The position numbers and the translations under genes were made by a program. Source: an uncultured Prevotellaceae bacterium (lineage in GTDB: Bacteria; Bacteroidota; Bacteroidia; Bacteroidales; Bacteroidaceae). Taken from it: a stretch of 38,906 nt of DNA. The stretch covers positions 1-38,906 of the forward strand of contig CACZVE010000018.1 of assembly GCA_902784565.1 (NCBI GenBank), given 5' to 3'. The notes under the pieces are model-generated. The model saw only the letters and a list, made by a program, of their open reading frames with translations. It ran no database searches and was not told the origin of the DNA. This document shows positions 1 through 9,400 of this stretch, piece by piece. Positions within the stretch are counted from its first letter, which is position 1; every line of letters starts with the position of its first letter.

Positions 1-183
1 ACAAGGGTTAGAAAACGTGCCGAAAAATTGCGGCATGTCATCACAAGGGTTAGAAAATGTGCCGGAAATTTGCGGCATGTCATCACAAGGGTTAGAAAAC
101 GTGCCGGAAATTTGCGGCATGTCATCACAAGGGTTAGAAAATGTGCCGGAAAATTGCGGCATGTCATCACAAGGGTTAGAAAG
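1..183. repeat. 42-bp tandem repeat array (window edge cuts it)
   Basis: The start ACAAGGGTTAGAAAA recurs at 1, 43, 85, 127 and 169, an exact 42-bp period with four full units and a partial fifth that ends near 183. Each unit holds a short inverted repeat, TGCCG and CGGCA around an A/T-rich 8-9 nt centre. Units alternate between AACGTGCC and AATGTGCC, which hints at an 84-bp higher-order unit. The array begins before the window and ends 12 bp from the stop of the minus-strand DUF4468 gene, so it lies in that gene's 3' flank. There are no spacers, so it is not a CRISPR array. Confidence 0.95.
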
Positions 184-194
184 TTTAAACTGAT

Positions 195-953
195 TTACCA
201 GTCATCATCCTCCGTGCCGGTAATGCCGTGCTTCAGCGCCTCCTCAACTTTGTCGATGATCGCATTCGAGTAAGCATGAGTCATGACGAGTGCCTTCGAA
301 CAGGTGCGCTTCTGGGCATCTTTTTCCACAAAGGGATAGTGTTTCGCAATCTCCCACTGCTCATCGTAGAGCCTATGGTCTGTCTTGTCATCCTTCAGTC
401 GTTTGCCATCGCTGTAAATAGTCTGGTTCCTTCGTTTTTGGTCGTCTTTGTCGCTTCCGATTCCGCCAAGCCAGCCACCGTCCTCTACTTTCAGGACATC
501 ATAATTCTGTACGGTATAGGTCACACGCACCTTACCCTCCTTGATGTCTATCTTGATTACCGGCGTAATGCTTACTACATAACGGAAGAGTGTACCTGTA
601 TGGTCAGCGATTGCGTCGATGGTCGATGAGATGATGATGCAACCGGCCTCCTTGTCGTTCAGGGTGATAGCCTGTTTGTCCTTGAAAGTTGCCGTCGCCC
701 AGTAGTTCAGGGCCACATAGAGTTGTGCCTTCGTCTTGCCCGGTGCCTCGATCACCTGCTGGTAGGTCAGCGACTCATTCTTGTCAAGTGTCAGTGTGCT
801 GGCCAGATTGGCGGCAGCGTCGAGCCATTTATCTCCGTATTTCTGCTTGGCGTACTTTTCCAGGTCGGCAGCCTTCATCACCTGTGCCTGAACATTGATT
901 GTGCCGCAGAAAACAAAGATGGCGGCAAACATCGCTAATAGATTATTCCTCAT
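195..953 (-). CDS. DUF4468-type secreted protein
   Basis: Predicted protein of 252 residues. I start it at the ATG at 953, where MRNNLLAMFAAIFVFCGTIN followed by VQA forms a clean signal peptide; an upstream in-frame ATG at 1025 would put 24 non-signal residues in front and overlap the promoter. After the signal peptide comes a helical stretch and then a region with the pattern LTYQQVIEAPGKTKAQLYVALNYW, typical as I recall it of the DUF4468 (TBP-like fold) proteins found in Bacteroidales. The C-terminal part (about residues 150-252) is charged and ends GTEDDDW. Its function is unknown; export to the periplasm or surface is inferred from the signal. It is monocistronic, with its own promoter at 983-1014 and the 42-bp array directly downstream. 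Confidence 0.85.
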   Translation of the reverse strand: MRNNLLAMFAAIFVFCGTINVQAQVMKAADLEKYAKQKYGDKWLDAAANLASTLTLDKNESLTYQQVIEAPGKTKAQLYVALNYWATATFKDKQAITLNDKEAGCIIISSTIDAIADHTGTLFRYVVSITPVIKIDIKEGKVRVTYTVQNYDVLKVEDGGWLGGIGSDKDDQKRRNQTIYSDGKRLKDDKTDHRLYDEQWEIAKHYPFVEKDAQKRTCSKALVMTHAYSNAIIDKVEEALKHGITGTEDDDW

Positions 954-982
954 ATCGTACATTAATAGAATCATTTCGCCTG

Positions 983-1014
983 CAAAAATACGACTTTCCC
1001 GCGAAACCACCAAA
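983..1014 (-). promoter_or_regulatory. Bacteroidetes-type promoter of the DUF4468 gene
   Basis: On the minus strand TATTTTTG (983-990) matches the -7 consensus TAnnTTTG, and TTTG (1011-1014) lies exactly 20 bp upstream as the -33 element. The start codon follows about 30 nt after the -7 box. Confidence 0.8.
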
Positions 1015-1069
1015 TAATATTGCAAAAAACTATTTCAGTGAAGCCTGACAACTGGAACTGTCTGCGTAT

Positions 1070-3004
1070 TTATAGGGCTTCGATGTAGTCGAAGAGTTTT
1101 TTGTAGAAGGGATGGCGCGTGAGGGTGGAGGCATCGCCGAGGATGATGACCTTCATACGGGCCCGGGTGATGGCAACATTCATACGACGCAGGTCACGGA
1201 GGAAACCGATCTGTCCCTCGTCATTCGAACGCACCAGAGAGATAAGGATGATGTCGCGCTCCTGACCCTGGAAGCCATCAACGGTGTTGACGCTGATGAG
1301 TGAACGGTAAGGTTTGAAGAACTCACGTTTCTTGAAAAGACGACGGAGATACTGCACCTGGGCACGGTAGGGCGAGATGACACCGACATCGAGACGTTCG
1401 TCGAGGATACGCTGTTTACCAATCTTCTGGAAGTAGTTTTCGAGGGCGAGAAGGGTGAGTTCTGCCTCGGCTTTGTTGATGCGGCCAAAGGACTCGCCAA
1501 CGAACTGTTCGCGGAAGATGGGAGTAGATGCATCTAATGGCTCTGATGGGCTATCAAACTCGCTGGTGTCTATCCAGGTCATGGGGATATCGAGGTCGAG
1601 GATGCTACGATATTTCACTTCGGGGGCCGATTCTACCTGATTGCCATAGAACCAGTCTGACGAGAAGCGCATGATCTCCTCGTTCATACGATACTGCATC
1701 TTTAACAGGGTGACTGTCTCGGGCTTGTTCTCTACGATACGTTCCATGAGTGTCTTACCCAGTCCGGCTTTTAGGGCAGCAAAACTCTTGATGGTAGGTG
1801 GCAACTGACAATGATCGCCGGCGAAGATGACCCGCGATACCCTACGGATGGGAATCCAACAGGCTGCCTCAAGGGCCTGTGCCGCCTCATCGATGAATAA
1901 GGTGCCGAACTTCTGTCCTTCCAACAGATGGCTACTGCTTCCCACAAGTGTCGAGGCAATCACACGCGCCTCACCGAAGAGTTGGGCATTGATACGCAGT
2001 TCGAGTTCGGTGGCACGTTCCTTCAGACGTTCGAGTTTCTGGTGATATTTCTCGTCGCCGCGCTTCCGATGGCTCCGGAGATCCCGGATGGCTTTCCGGA
2101 TGGCCCAGAGTTCGGTGTAGTCAGGATGGCTCTCAAAGCGTCGTTCGTAGGTAAAGGAGAGCATCTTGTCGTTGACACGGGTGGGATTGCCGATACGGAG
2201 CACATTGATGCCACGGTCTACGAGTTTCTCCGAGATCCAGTCCACTGCCATATTACTCTGGGCACAGACCAGTACCTGGTTCTCGCGCCGCAGCGTCTCG
2301 TAGATGGCTTCCACAAGGGTGGTCGTCTTACCGGTTCCCGGAGGACCATGTACAATGGCGACATCCTTCGCCCGCAACACCTTGTTGACGGCATCCTCCT
2401 GTGTCGGATTCAGATAGGGGAAATGGAGGGATGAGAAAGAAAAAGACTCTGCCTTCATGGCAGGCGTATAGAACAGGTCTCTCAGATACCCCAGTCTACC
2501 CTTGGCCCGAATGACTCTGTCGAGGGCTTCGAACATCATCTTGTAACTCGTCTCGTCGAAGAAGAGTTGGACGCCGACATTCTCCGCACTCTGCACATCG
2601 ATAATATGTCCATTATCAGGCACCGCCACCACCATCCTGTCGCCATCGACGTAACTGACGGTTCCCGTGAAAGGGAAATAGGATATCTTTGAATTGCCTT
2701 GGTCTTTCCCAGGATCGCCTTGGCTCTTAAAAAAAGCCACCGGCCTGCCGAACTCGAAGTTATGTTCTATCTCCTCATTATCATCGCCCTGGCGATGTAC
2801 CTCCACCACAAGTTGGTTCAGCGAGTTATAGTAACTCTTCCCCATCTTCACGGGCCACCAGGCATCACCACGTTTTACCTTCCGCTGCAGTCCCATCTGT
2901 TCGGTCTGCTGGCGGTAGGTTTCCTTTTCGGCAGCATACTCCATCTGGAGCAGTAGCCGCTGTTGTTGGAGGGCCAATATCGGTGAATTCTGTTGATTTC
3001 CCAT
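1070..3004 (-). CDS. SF1 DNA/RNA helicase, IGHMBP2/UPF1-like AAA family
   Basis: Predicted protein of 644 residues. Superfamily 1 motifs appear in order: Walker A GPPGTGKT (residues 220-227), motif II DEAA in LFIDEAAQALEAA (372-375), GDHCQLPPT (near 397), and the C-terminal motifs VDGFQGQERD and RRMNVAITRAR. This set fits the IGHMBP2/Dna2/UPF1-like helicases, which unwind nucleic acid using ATP. The N-terminal 200 residues contain a coiled-coil-like start and a beta-rich segment (FTGTVSYVDGDRMVVAVP) like the domain that precedes the motor in this family. The ATG at 3004 is chosen because it follows a promoter directly; the frame stays open upstream for 157 codons, but that part runs antisense through the kinase gene. 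It is cytoplasmic; its specific role is not evident. Confidence 0.92.
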   Translation of the reverse strand: MGNQQNSPILALQQQRLLLQMEYAAEKETYRQQTEQMGLQRKVKRGDAWWPVKMGKSYYNSLNQLVVEVHRQGDDNEEIEHNFEFGRPVAFFKSQGDPGKDQGNSKISYFPFTGTVSYVDGDRMVVAVPDNGHIIDVQSAENVGVQLFFDETSYKMMFEALDRVIRAKGRLGYLRDLFYTPAMKAESFSFSSLHFPYLNPTQEDAVNKVLRAKDVAIVHGPPGTGKTTTLVEAIYETLRRENQVLVCAQSNMAVDWISEKLVDRGINVLRIGNPTRVNDKMLSFTYERRFESHPDYTELWAIRKAIRDLRSHRKRGDEKYHQKLERLKERATELELRINAQLFGEARVIASTLVGSSSHLLEGQKFGTLFIDEAAQALEAACWIPIRRVSRVIFAGDHCQLPPTIKSFAALKAGLGKTLMERIVENKPETVTLLKMQYRMNEEIMRFSSDWFYGNQVESAPEVKYRSILDLDIPMTWIDTSEFDSPSEPLDASTPIFREQFVGESFGRINKAEAELTLLALENYFQKIGKQRILDERLDVGVISPYRAQVQYLRRLFKKREFFKPYRSLISVNTVDGFQGQERDIILISLVRSNDEGQIGFLRDLRRMNVAITRARMKVIILGDASTLTRHPFYKKLFDYIEAL

Positions 3005-3010
3005 AAAACT

Positions 3011-3067
3011 GGCTGCAAAGGTAGTGATTTTTTTGCTAATTTCAAAAATTTCACTACCTTTGCAGCC
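3011..3067. promoter_or_regulatory. Mirror-symmetric divergent promoter (helicase / pyridoxal kinase)
   Basis: A perfect 17-bp inverted repeat, GGCTGCAAAGGTAGTGA at 3011-3027 and its complement at 3051-3067, contains both -7 boxes (TACCTTTG: minus strand 3016-3023, plus strand 3055-3062). Each has a TTTG -33 box 19 bp upstream: plus 3032-3035, minus 3043-3046. The start codons are only 8 nt (plus) and 11 nt (minus) beyond the -7 boxes. Confidence 0.85.
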
Positions 3068-3070
3068 GAA

Positions 3071-3901
3071 ATGAAACAGATATTGCTGATAAATGATGTT
3101 GTAGGTTATGGCAAGGTAGGCATGGGTGCCATGTTGCCCATCCTGTCGTACCTGGGCATACCTACATATAGTTTGCCCACAGCCCTGGTGTCGAACACCC
3201 TCGACTACGGGAAGTTTAATATCCAGGACACCACCGACTATATCCGTGGGACGTTGCCGGTATGGAAGGAACTCGGTTTCAGTTTCGATGCCGTCTGCAC
3301 GGGTCTGATGTTCAGTGAGGAACAGGCCAAACTGGTGGCAGGCTACTGCAAGGAACAAGGTGCACAGGGCACGACAGTCTTCGTGGATCCCATCCTTGGT
3401 GATGGCGGACGGCTCTACAACGGTATGACCCTCCGTCAGGTGGAACTGATGCGTGAGATGGTCAGTGTGGCACATCTCACCTTTCCGAACTATACGGAGG
3501 CCTGTTATCTCACCGATACACCGATTAAGATGGAGGGTATCTCATGGATAGAGGCCGAAAGACTACTGGACAAACTCCGTGATATCGGTTGTAAGTCAGT
3601 GCTGATTACCAGTTGTAAGATTGAGGGACAGAACGCTGTGGTGGGTTATAACCATTACGACGACACCTACTTCCATCTGGAGTATCACGAGATTCCCGGA
3701 CTGTTTCATGGCACGGGTGATATCTTCTCTGCTGTCCTGATCGGACATCTGTTGAATGGCGAGAACCTGCGCAAGTCTACCCGTACGGCAATGGATACCG
3801 TGTTCCGCATGATAGACCGTTACCGTGATACACCTGACAGGAACAAGGGCATTCCCGTGGAGAAATGTCTCGACATCTTAGAGGGAAGAGGTGAGAAGTG
3901 A
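3071..3901 (+). CDS. pdxY: Pyridoxamine/pyridoxal kinase (ribokinase superfamily)
   Basis: Predicted protein of 276 residues, the usual length for PdxY-like kinases. It would phosphorylate the 5' hydroxyl of pyridoxal, pyridoxine or pyridoxamine with ATP in vitamin B6 salvage in the cytoplasm. Visible features are the N-terminal substrate-binding segment NDVVGYGKVGMGA (residues 9-20), FVDPILGDGG (104-113), and the anion-hole motif HGTGDIFSA (213-221) whose Asp217 is the expected catalytic base. The ATG at 3071 follows the -7 box by 8 nt, so the mRNA is probably leaderless or nearly so. The stop lies inside a heptad repeat array, and the next gene starts 10 nt later, so the two are probably cotranscribed. 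A role as a general ribokinase-family kinase cannot be excluded, but the motif set fits PdxY best. Confidence 0.88.
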   Translation: MKQILLINDVVGYGKVGMGAMLPILSYLGIPTYSLPTALVSNTLDYGKFNIQDTTDYIRGTLPVWKELGFSFDAVCTGLMFSEEQAKLVAGYCKEQGAQGTTVFVDPILGDGGRLYNGMTLRQVELMREMVSVAHLTFPNYTEACYLTDTPIKMEGISWIEAERLLDKLRDIGCKSVLITSCKIEGQNAVVGYNHYDDTYFHLEYHEIPGLFHGTGDIFSAVLIGHLLNGENLRKSTRTAMDTVFRMIDRYRDTPDRNKGIPVEKCLDILEGRGEK

Positions 3902-3908
3902 GAGATGA
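3881..3908 (+). repeat. Heptad repeat array at the kinase/RluA junction
   Basis: Four 7-bp units, GAGGGAA GAGGTGA and GAAGTGA GAGATGA. They cover the last codons of the kinase, its TGA stop (3899-3901) and reach to 4 bp before the next ATG (3912). Confidence 0.75.
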
Positions 3909-3911
3909 CTT

Positions 3912-5222
3912 ATGAGGTTGCACTTCCTGTCTTCTGATATTCCTGAGCCGGAGCGATTTACCTATCCTTTCTGTTATGAGCCCCATCCGTTGTGTATCCT
4001 TGCAGCGGAGGAGGTGAAGCGTGAGATAGAACGGATCCAACCCACGGAAGGAAAGATGTTCGGGGTACTGGTGGTGGAAGGTGGCTTCCTCGCAGCATAT
4101 TCGGGACTGCTGGAAGGACGCAATGACTGGGACTACTTCGTACCACCCGTCTTTGATGCCCAACAACCCGATGGCTACTTCAAACAAAAGGAACAAGAGA
4201 TTTCTCTTACCTCCCACGACTCTCCCCTCACCGCTAAAAAAATGTCGCAGGACCTGCAACTCTGGCTCTTCCGACAGTATCGGCTGTTGAACGCACGAGG
4301 TGAGACGAGGGACCTGGTGGATATCTGGCAGGACTATCACCGTTCACCCCGTATCCGGAAGAAATATCCGTTGCCCCCTGGTGGTACGGGTGACTGTTGT
4401 GCCCCGAAACTCCTGCAGTATGCCTATCAGCACCACTTAAAACCCGTGTGCATGGCAGAGTTCTGGTGGGGACCCTCGCCGAAGAGTGAGATCAGACAAC
4501 ATGGTCAGTTCTATCCCGCCTGTCGGGGTAAGTGCAAACCCATCCTCACCTGGATGCTACAGGGACTCGACGTGGATCCAAATCCGGAAGAGACAGGTGC
4601 GTCCCATCTTCAGCCAGAGATTGTTTATGAGGATGAGTCACTGGCATTGCTCAACAAACCCGCCGGTATGTTGAGTGTCCCTGGACGGACAGAGAACTAT
4701 TCCGTGGCTACCTGGGCACAACAACGTTGGGAAGGTGCCATGATGGTACACCGGCTCGATATGTTGACATCGGGACTCATCCTCGTGGCAAAGACAGCCG
4801 AGGCCTATCACCATCTGCAAAGACAGTTTGAAGAACACACCATCAAGAAAAAATACCTCGCCCTTGTAGAGGGTACTCCTGAAAAGGAACACGACATCAT
4901 CGACCTGCCGTTGATATACGACCCCGTCAACCGACCCCGTCAGGTGGTGGACTATGAACGGGGCAAACGGGCCATCACGGAATATCGGGTGCTGTCGACA
5001 CAGAGTCCCTGTGTCACCCTCTTAGCCCTTTGGCCCCATACCGGACGAACCCATCAACTGCGGATGCACTGTGCCCACCCCGATGGTCTGGGCTGTCCCA
5101 TTGTGGGCGATGAACTGTATGGACACAAGTCAGACCGTCTCTATCTTCAGGCTCAGGCCATCACCTTCGTCCATCCTGTATCCGGTAAACGGATGCATTT
5201 TGAACTGTCTGTCGCGTTCTGA
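3912..5222 (+). CDS. RluA-family pseudouridine synthase with Bacteroidales N-terminal domain
   Basis: Predicted protein of 436 residues. The C-terminal half (from about residue 235) is the RluA catalytic domain: EIVYEDESLALLNKPAGMLS, then HRLDMLTSGL (280-289) with the catalytic Asp283, and HTGRTHQLRMHC. It would isomerise uridine in 23S rRNA or tRNA; the target cannot be read from sequence. The N-terminal half is the domain that Bacteroidales RluA proteins carry, recognisable by GTGDCCAPKLLQYAY, MAEFWWGPSPKSEIR and the cysteine pair YPACRGKC. In relatives I recall about 540 residues, with a long coiled coil in the middle of the N-terminal half. Here that part is short and is replaced by residues encoded by a heptad array (4197-4231), yet the reading frame is kept. 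Cotranscribed with the B6 kinase. Confidence 0.9.
   Translation: MRLHFLSSDIPEPERFTYPFCYEPHPLCILAAEEVKREIERIQPTEGKMFGVLVVEGGFLAAYSGLLEGRNDWDYFVPPVFDAQQPDGYFKQKEQEISLTSHDSPLTAKKMSQDLQLWLFRQYRLLNARGETRDLVDIWQDYHRSPRIRKKYPLPPGGTGDCCAPKLLQYAYQHHLKPVCMAEFWWGPSPKSEIRQHGQFYPACRGKCKPILTWMLQGLDVDPNPEETGASHLQPEIVYEDESLALLNKPAGMLSVPGRTENYSVATWAQQRWEGAMMVHRLDMLTSGLILVAKTAEAYHHLQRQFEEHTIKKKYLALVEGTPEKEHDIIDLPLIYDPVNRPRQVVDYERGKRAITEYRVLSTQSPCVTLLALWPHTGRTHQLRMHCAHPDGLGCPIVGDELYGHKSDRLYLQAQAITFVHPVSGKRMHFELSVAF
4197..4231 (+). repeat. Heptad repeat array inside the RluA gene
   Basis: Five 7-bp units on the plus strand, GAGATTT CTCTTAC then CTCCCAC GACTCTC and CCCTCAC. They encode EISLTSHDSPLT at the point where relatives have a longer coiled coil. 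Confidence 0.65.
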
Positions 5223-5289
5223 CGGAAAAAAGAGACGGAAAAATAGCAAATCCACTTCATTTCACTTTTTTTTCGGTATAAAGTGACGG

Positions 5290-5316
5290 ATAATTGCAGA
5301 ATTATTGCTATTTTTG
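5290..5316 (+). promoter_or_regulatory. Promoter of the RND efflux operon with a palindrome
   Basis: TATTTTTG at 5309-5316 is a good -7 box, 38 nt before the adaptor start. No TTTG lies 19-20 bp upstream. A 6-bp inverted repeat, ATAATT GCAG AATTAT (5290-5305), sits just upstream of the -7 box, where an operator would block RNA polymerase. A second inverted repeat, TCACTTT/AAAGTGA (5262-5268 and 5280-5286), lies farther upstream. No regulator gene is adjacent. Confidence 0.55.
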
Positions 5317-5354
5317 CACACATATTGATAATAAACCCAACAAAAACTGAGATT

Positions 5355-6449
5355 ATGAGGCAGAGATTGTTTCCCATCGCTATGCTTGCAGCCCTGCTGC
5401 TGGTCACGTCATGCGGTGAGGAAAAGCGCAAGGGACACGATGAGGCGAAGTATCAGACCATGGTGGTGAGTCGTAAGGATATGACACTTGAACGACGTTA
5501 CAGTGCACGACTCACAGGTCGGCAGATTGTAGAGGTACGTCCCCAGGTGTCTGGTTGCATCACACGTATCCTGACAGGGGAAGGTGAGACCGTCCGGAAG
5601 GGACAGACACTGTTCATCATTGACCAAGTACCTTTCCGTGCTGCCTTGGAAGTGGCTGTGGCTGCCCGTAAGAGTGCAGAGGCAAGACTCGCCACGGCAC
5701 GGATGAACTATGAGAACGAGGCTCGTCTACAGAATGAACATGTAGTGGGTGATGTCTCGGTGCAGTCGATGCGCAACGCCCTGTTGGAGGCTGAGGCAGC
5801 CTTGGCCCAAGCCAAGGCACAGGAGGTGAATGCCCGCAACAACCTGAGTTATACGGAGGTGAAGAGTCCCGTCAGCGGTGTGGCCTCCATGATTCCCTGG
5901 CATGTGGGATCGCTCGTCAGCAGTAACATCAGTGAACCGTTGGTGACGGTGGCTGACGACTCGGAGATGTACGTTTACTTCAGTATCAGTGAGAACCAGA
6001 CACTCGACCTGATCTCCCAATACGGCTCCATCAATGCATTTGTTGCCAAGTCCCCAGCCATCAGTCTGCACCTGAGCAACGGACAGGTATACGAGCAGAA
6101 GGGTCATATCAGTGCTGTCAGCGGAACCGTTGACTCCCAGACAGGTGCCGTCACACTCCGTGCCACCTTCCCCAACCCCAGTCATCTGCTGCATAACGGT
6201 GGCAGTGCGACAGTGGTTGTACCGACACATCGTCAACAGTGCATCGTCATTCCTCAGGAGGCTACCTACGAATTACAGAACCGTATATTCGTCTACCGTG
6301 TCATCGACGGTAAGACGAAGGCTACTGCTGTCACTCTGTTCCCGCAGAACAACGGCAAGGAATATATCGTGGAAGAAGGTCTTAACGCTGGTGACACCAT
6401 CATCGCCGAAGGTGCCGGACTACTCAAGGAAGGAATTGAAATTAAGTAA
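5355..6449 (+). CDS. RND efflux periplasmic adaptor lipoprotein (AcrA/MexA-like)
   Basis: Predicted protein of 364 residues. Starting at the ATG at 5355 gives a lipoprotein signal, LLLVTSC with Cys20 as the lipidated residue; the longer frame from 5283 would bury it. The core matches membrane-fusion proteins: a biotinyl-lipoyl-like half (VEVRPQVSGCITRILTGEGE, KGQTLFIIDQVPF), a helical hairpin rich in Ala/Glu (about residues 95-150), the second lipoyl half (SYTEVKSPVSGVASM), and a beta-barrel with FPNPSHLLHNGGSATVVVP. It would sit in the periplasm anchored to the inner membrane and connect the pump to an outer-membrane channel. The pump gene begins 3 nt after its stop. No outer-membrane factor gene follows, so the channel must come from elsewhere. 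Confidence 0.93.
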   Translation: MRQRLFPIAMLAALLLVTSCGEEKRKGHDEAKYQTMVVSRKDMTLERRYSARLTGRQIVEVRPQVSGCITRILTGEGETVRKGQTLFIIDQVPFRAALEVAVAARKSAEARLATARMNYENEARLQNEHVVGDVSVQSMRNALLEAEAALAQAKAQEVNARNNLSYTEVKSPVSGVASMIPWHVGSLVSSNISEPLVTVADDSEMYVYFSISENQTLDLISQYGSINAFVAKSPAISLHLSNGQVYEQKGHISAVSGTVDSQTGAVTLRATFPNPSHLLHNGGSATVVVPTHRQQCIVIPQEATYELQNRIFVYRVIDGKTKATAVTLFPQNNGKEYIVEEGLNAGDTIIAEGAGLLKEGIEIK

Positions 6450-6452
6450 GCA

Positions 6453-9400
6453 ATGAACGTCAGGACATTTATCGACAGGCCGATACTCTCAGGAGTGATT
6501 TCAGTGCTGATGGTACTCGTAGGTATCATCGGACTGAGCCAACTGGCTCTGGAACAATTCCCGGAGATTGCACCGCCTACCGTCCGTATCATGGCATCCT
6601 ATACCGGTGCCAATGCCGAGACGGTACAGAAGAGTGTTGTCGTACCATTGGAAGAGGCTATCAACGGCGTGGAGGGTATGATGTATATGACCTCGTCGGC
6701 ATCCAACAATGGTACCGGTTCCATCGGTATCTTCTTCCGTCAGGGTACCGACCCCGACATGGCGATGGTAAACGTACAGAACCGTGCCGCTACCGTACAG
6801 GGGCGTCTGCCGAGTGATGTGGTGAAGAGCGGACTCACCGTACGCAAACGCCAGACCTCGAACATCAAACAGATTGCCGTCTATAGTCCTGACTCGACTT
6901 TCGACCGTTCGTTCCTCGCCAACTATACGAAGATCAATATAGAACCGCGCCTGAGTCGTATCCCCGGTGTGGGTGAGGTGAACGTGATGGGTGCCGACTA
7001 CTCCATGCGTATCTGGCTCGACCCGTTGAAGATGGCCCGTTACGGACTGACTCCCGCTGATGTCACACAGGTTCTCAACGAACAGAACGTCGAGGTGGCT
7101 ACAGGTACGTTGGGTGCTGAGAGTGAGAACACCTTCCAGTATGTGCTGAAATACCGTGGACGCTACGAGGAGGAACAGGAATACGAGAACCTTGTCATCC
7201 GTTCACTACCCGATGGCGACGTGTTGCGCATCGGTGATATTGCCCGTGTGGAACTGGGTTCGCAGAACTATAATATCATCGGTGAGACCAACGGTAGTCC
7301 TGGCATCAACATCAGCATCAACCAGGTGGCAGGCTCCAATGCCAATGAGATCATCAAACAGATAGACCGTGAGGTGGAGGAGATACGTGGATCGTTGCCG
7401 CCAGGCATTGTCATCGAAGACCTGGAGAGCAAAAAGGACTTCCTCGATGCCTCCATTGCCAGTGTGGTAGAGACACTCCTCGAAGCCCTGATACTGGTGA
7501 TTCTCGTGGTGTGGCTCTTCCTGGGCAGTTGGCGTGCCACTGTCATCCCCGCCATTGCTATTATGGTGTCGCTGATAGCCACCCTGGCTGTGATCTACGC
7601 CATCGGTTTCTCCCTGAACATGTTGACACTCTTCGCCCTCGTACTGGTGATTGGTACCGTGGTGGATGATGCCATCGTGGTAGTAGAGGCGGTACAGGCG
7701 AGACTGGAGAATCACGGGGAAGATTCCCATGATTCGAAGCATCTCACGGAGCAGGCCATGCACAGCATCACCTCGGCACTCATCACTACCACACTGGTAT
7801 TCATGGCTGTCTTCGTGCCAGTCTGTTTCATCGGTGGTGTCACAGGAACCTTCTATACGCAGTTCGGACTCACGATGGCCATTGCCGTAGCCATCTCACT
7901 GTTTAATGCCCTGACACTCTCACCTGCCCTTTCGGCAATCATCATGAGGGATCAGCCTCCGACACGATTCCACGCACGGTTCAATGCCATCTTCACCTCC
8001 CTATCCGATAAGTACAAACATGCCGTCACAGGTTTCATCAACCGCAAGGTCCTCGCTGCAGGACTTGTCGTTGTTGCCATCCTGATACTGGGATGGATGA
8101 TGCGAACCACCCGTACCGGACTTGTGCCTAACGAGGACATGGGTACTGTCTTTATCAATGTACAGGCCTCGCCGGGCAGTAGTCTGCAACAGACCTACGG
8201 CATCCTGAAAGAGGTGGAGAAACGTATCAAGGATCTGCCGCAACTCCGTATCTACTCCCTCATTGCGGGAAACAGTAACAACTTCGAACAGTCCTCGTCG
8301 AACGGTAACTTCACCCTGAAACTCAAGAAGTGGGGTGAACGCAAGGGCAAAGGCGACGATGTACAGAGTATCGTCGATGAGATCTACCGTCGTACTGCCG
8401 ACATCACCAATGCGAAGATCCAGGTAAACACCCAGAACATGTTACCGGGTTTCGGACGTATCAACGGTTTCGAGATGCATGTACAGGACAAACACGGTGG
8501 TACCATCAATGATCTGCTGGGTTATACCAACCGGCTCATTGCCGCCCTGAATGAAAGACCTGAGATCAGTCGTGCCTACACCAACTTCTCGTTGAAGTAC
8601 CCGCAGTACCGAGTCGAGGTGGATGCCGCCCTGTGCAAGCGTCGTGGTGTGTCACCCAGTGATGTCCTTGCAGCCCTCAGTGGGTATATCGGTGGCTCGT
8701 ATGCCTCGAACTTCGTACGTTTCACCAAACTCTACCGTGTCATGGTACAGGCCTCGCCGGAGTACCGTCTCGACACGGAGTCGCTGAACAATATCTTCGT
8801 GCGAACCAATACGGGTGAGATGTCACCCATCGGACAGTACCTGACACTGACACGTATCTACGGTTCCGAAACCCTCTCCCGCTTCAACCTCTTCCCCAGT
8901 ATCAACGTGGGTGGTACTGCTGCCGAGGGATACAGTAGCGGACAGGCCATCGATGCCATCCGGGAAGTTGCTGCCGAGGTATTGCCGGAAGGCTATGGCT
9001 ACGAGTTTGGTGGTATGACACGTGAGGAAGCCTCGTCGCAAAACACCACTGCCCTCATCTTCATCCTCTGTATCGTCTTCATCTACCTCATCCTCTGTGC
9101 CCTCTACGAGAGTCTGCTCATCCCCCTTGCCGTCATCTTCAGTGTACCCTTCGGACTGGCAGGCTCGTTCCTCTTCGCCTGGATGTGGGGTCTGGAGAAC
9201 AATATCTACATGCAGACGGGTCTGATCATGTTGATAGGTCTGTTGTCGAAGACGGCAATCCTCCTGACAGAATACGCCACGACACGTCGGCGTCAGGGGA
9301 TGGGTATCGTCGAGGCAGCCCTCGATGCCGCAGCAGTGCGTCTGCGTCCGATTCTGATGACTTCTCTCACGATGGTTTTCGGACTGTTACCCCTTGCCCT

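Noticed and set aside
1-183. CRISPR array
   Set aside because: Repeats are contiguous with no spacers between them.
28-273. Plus-strand frame with 14-residue repeats across the 42-bp array
   Set aside because: It arises because 42 is a multiple of 3; there is no promoter or start context, and it runs into the antisense of the DUF4468 gene.
3005-3475. 157-codon N-terminal extension of the helicase frame
   Set aside because: It is antisense to the B6 kinase and lies upstream of a strong -7 box directly before the ATG at 3004.
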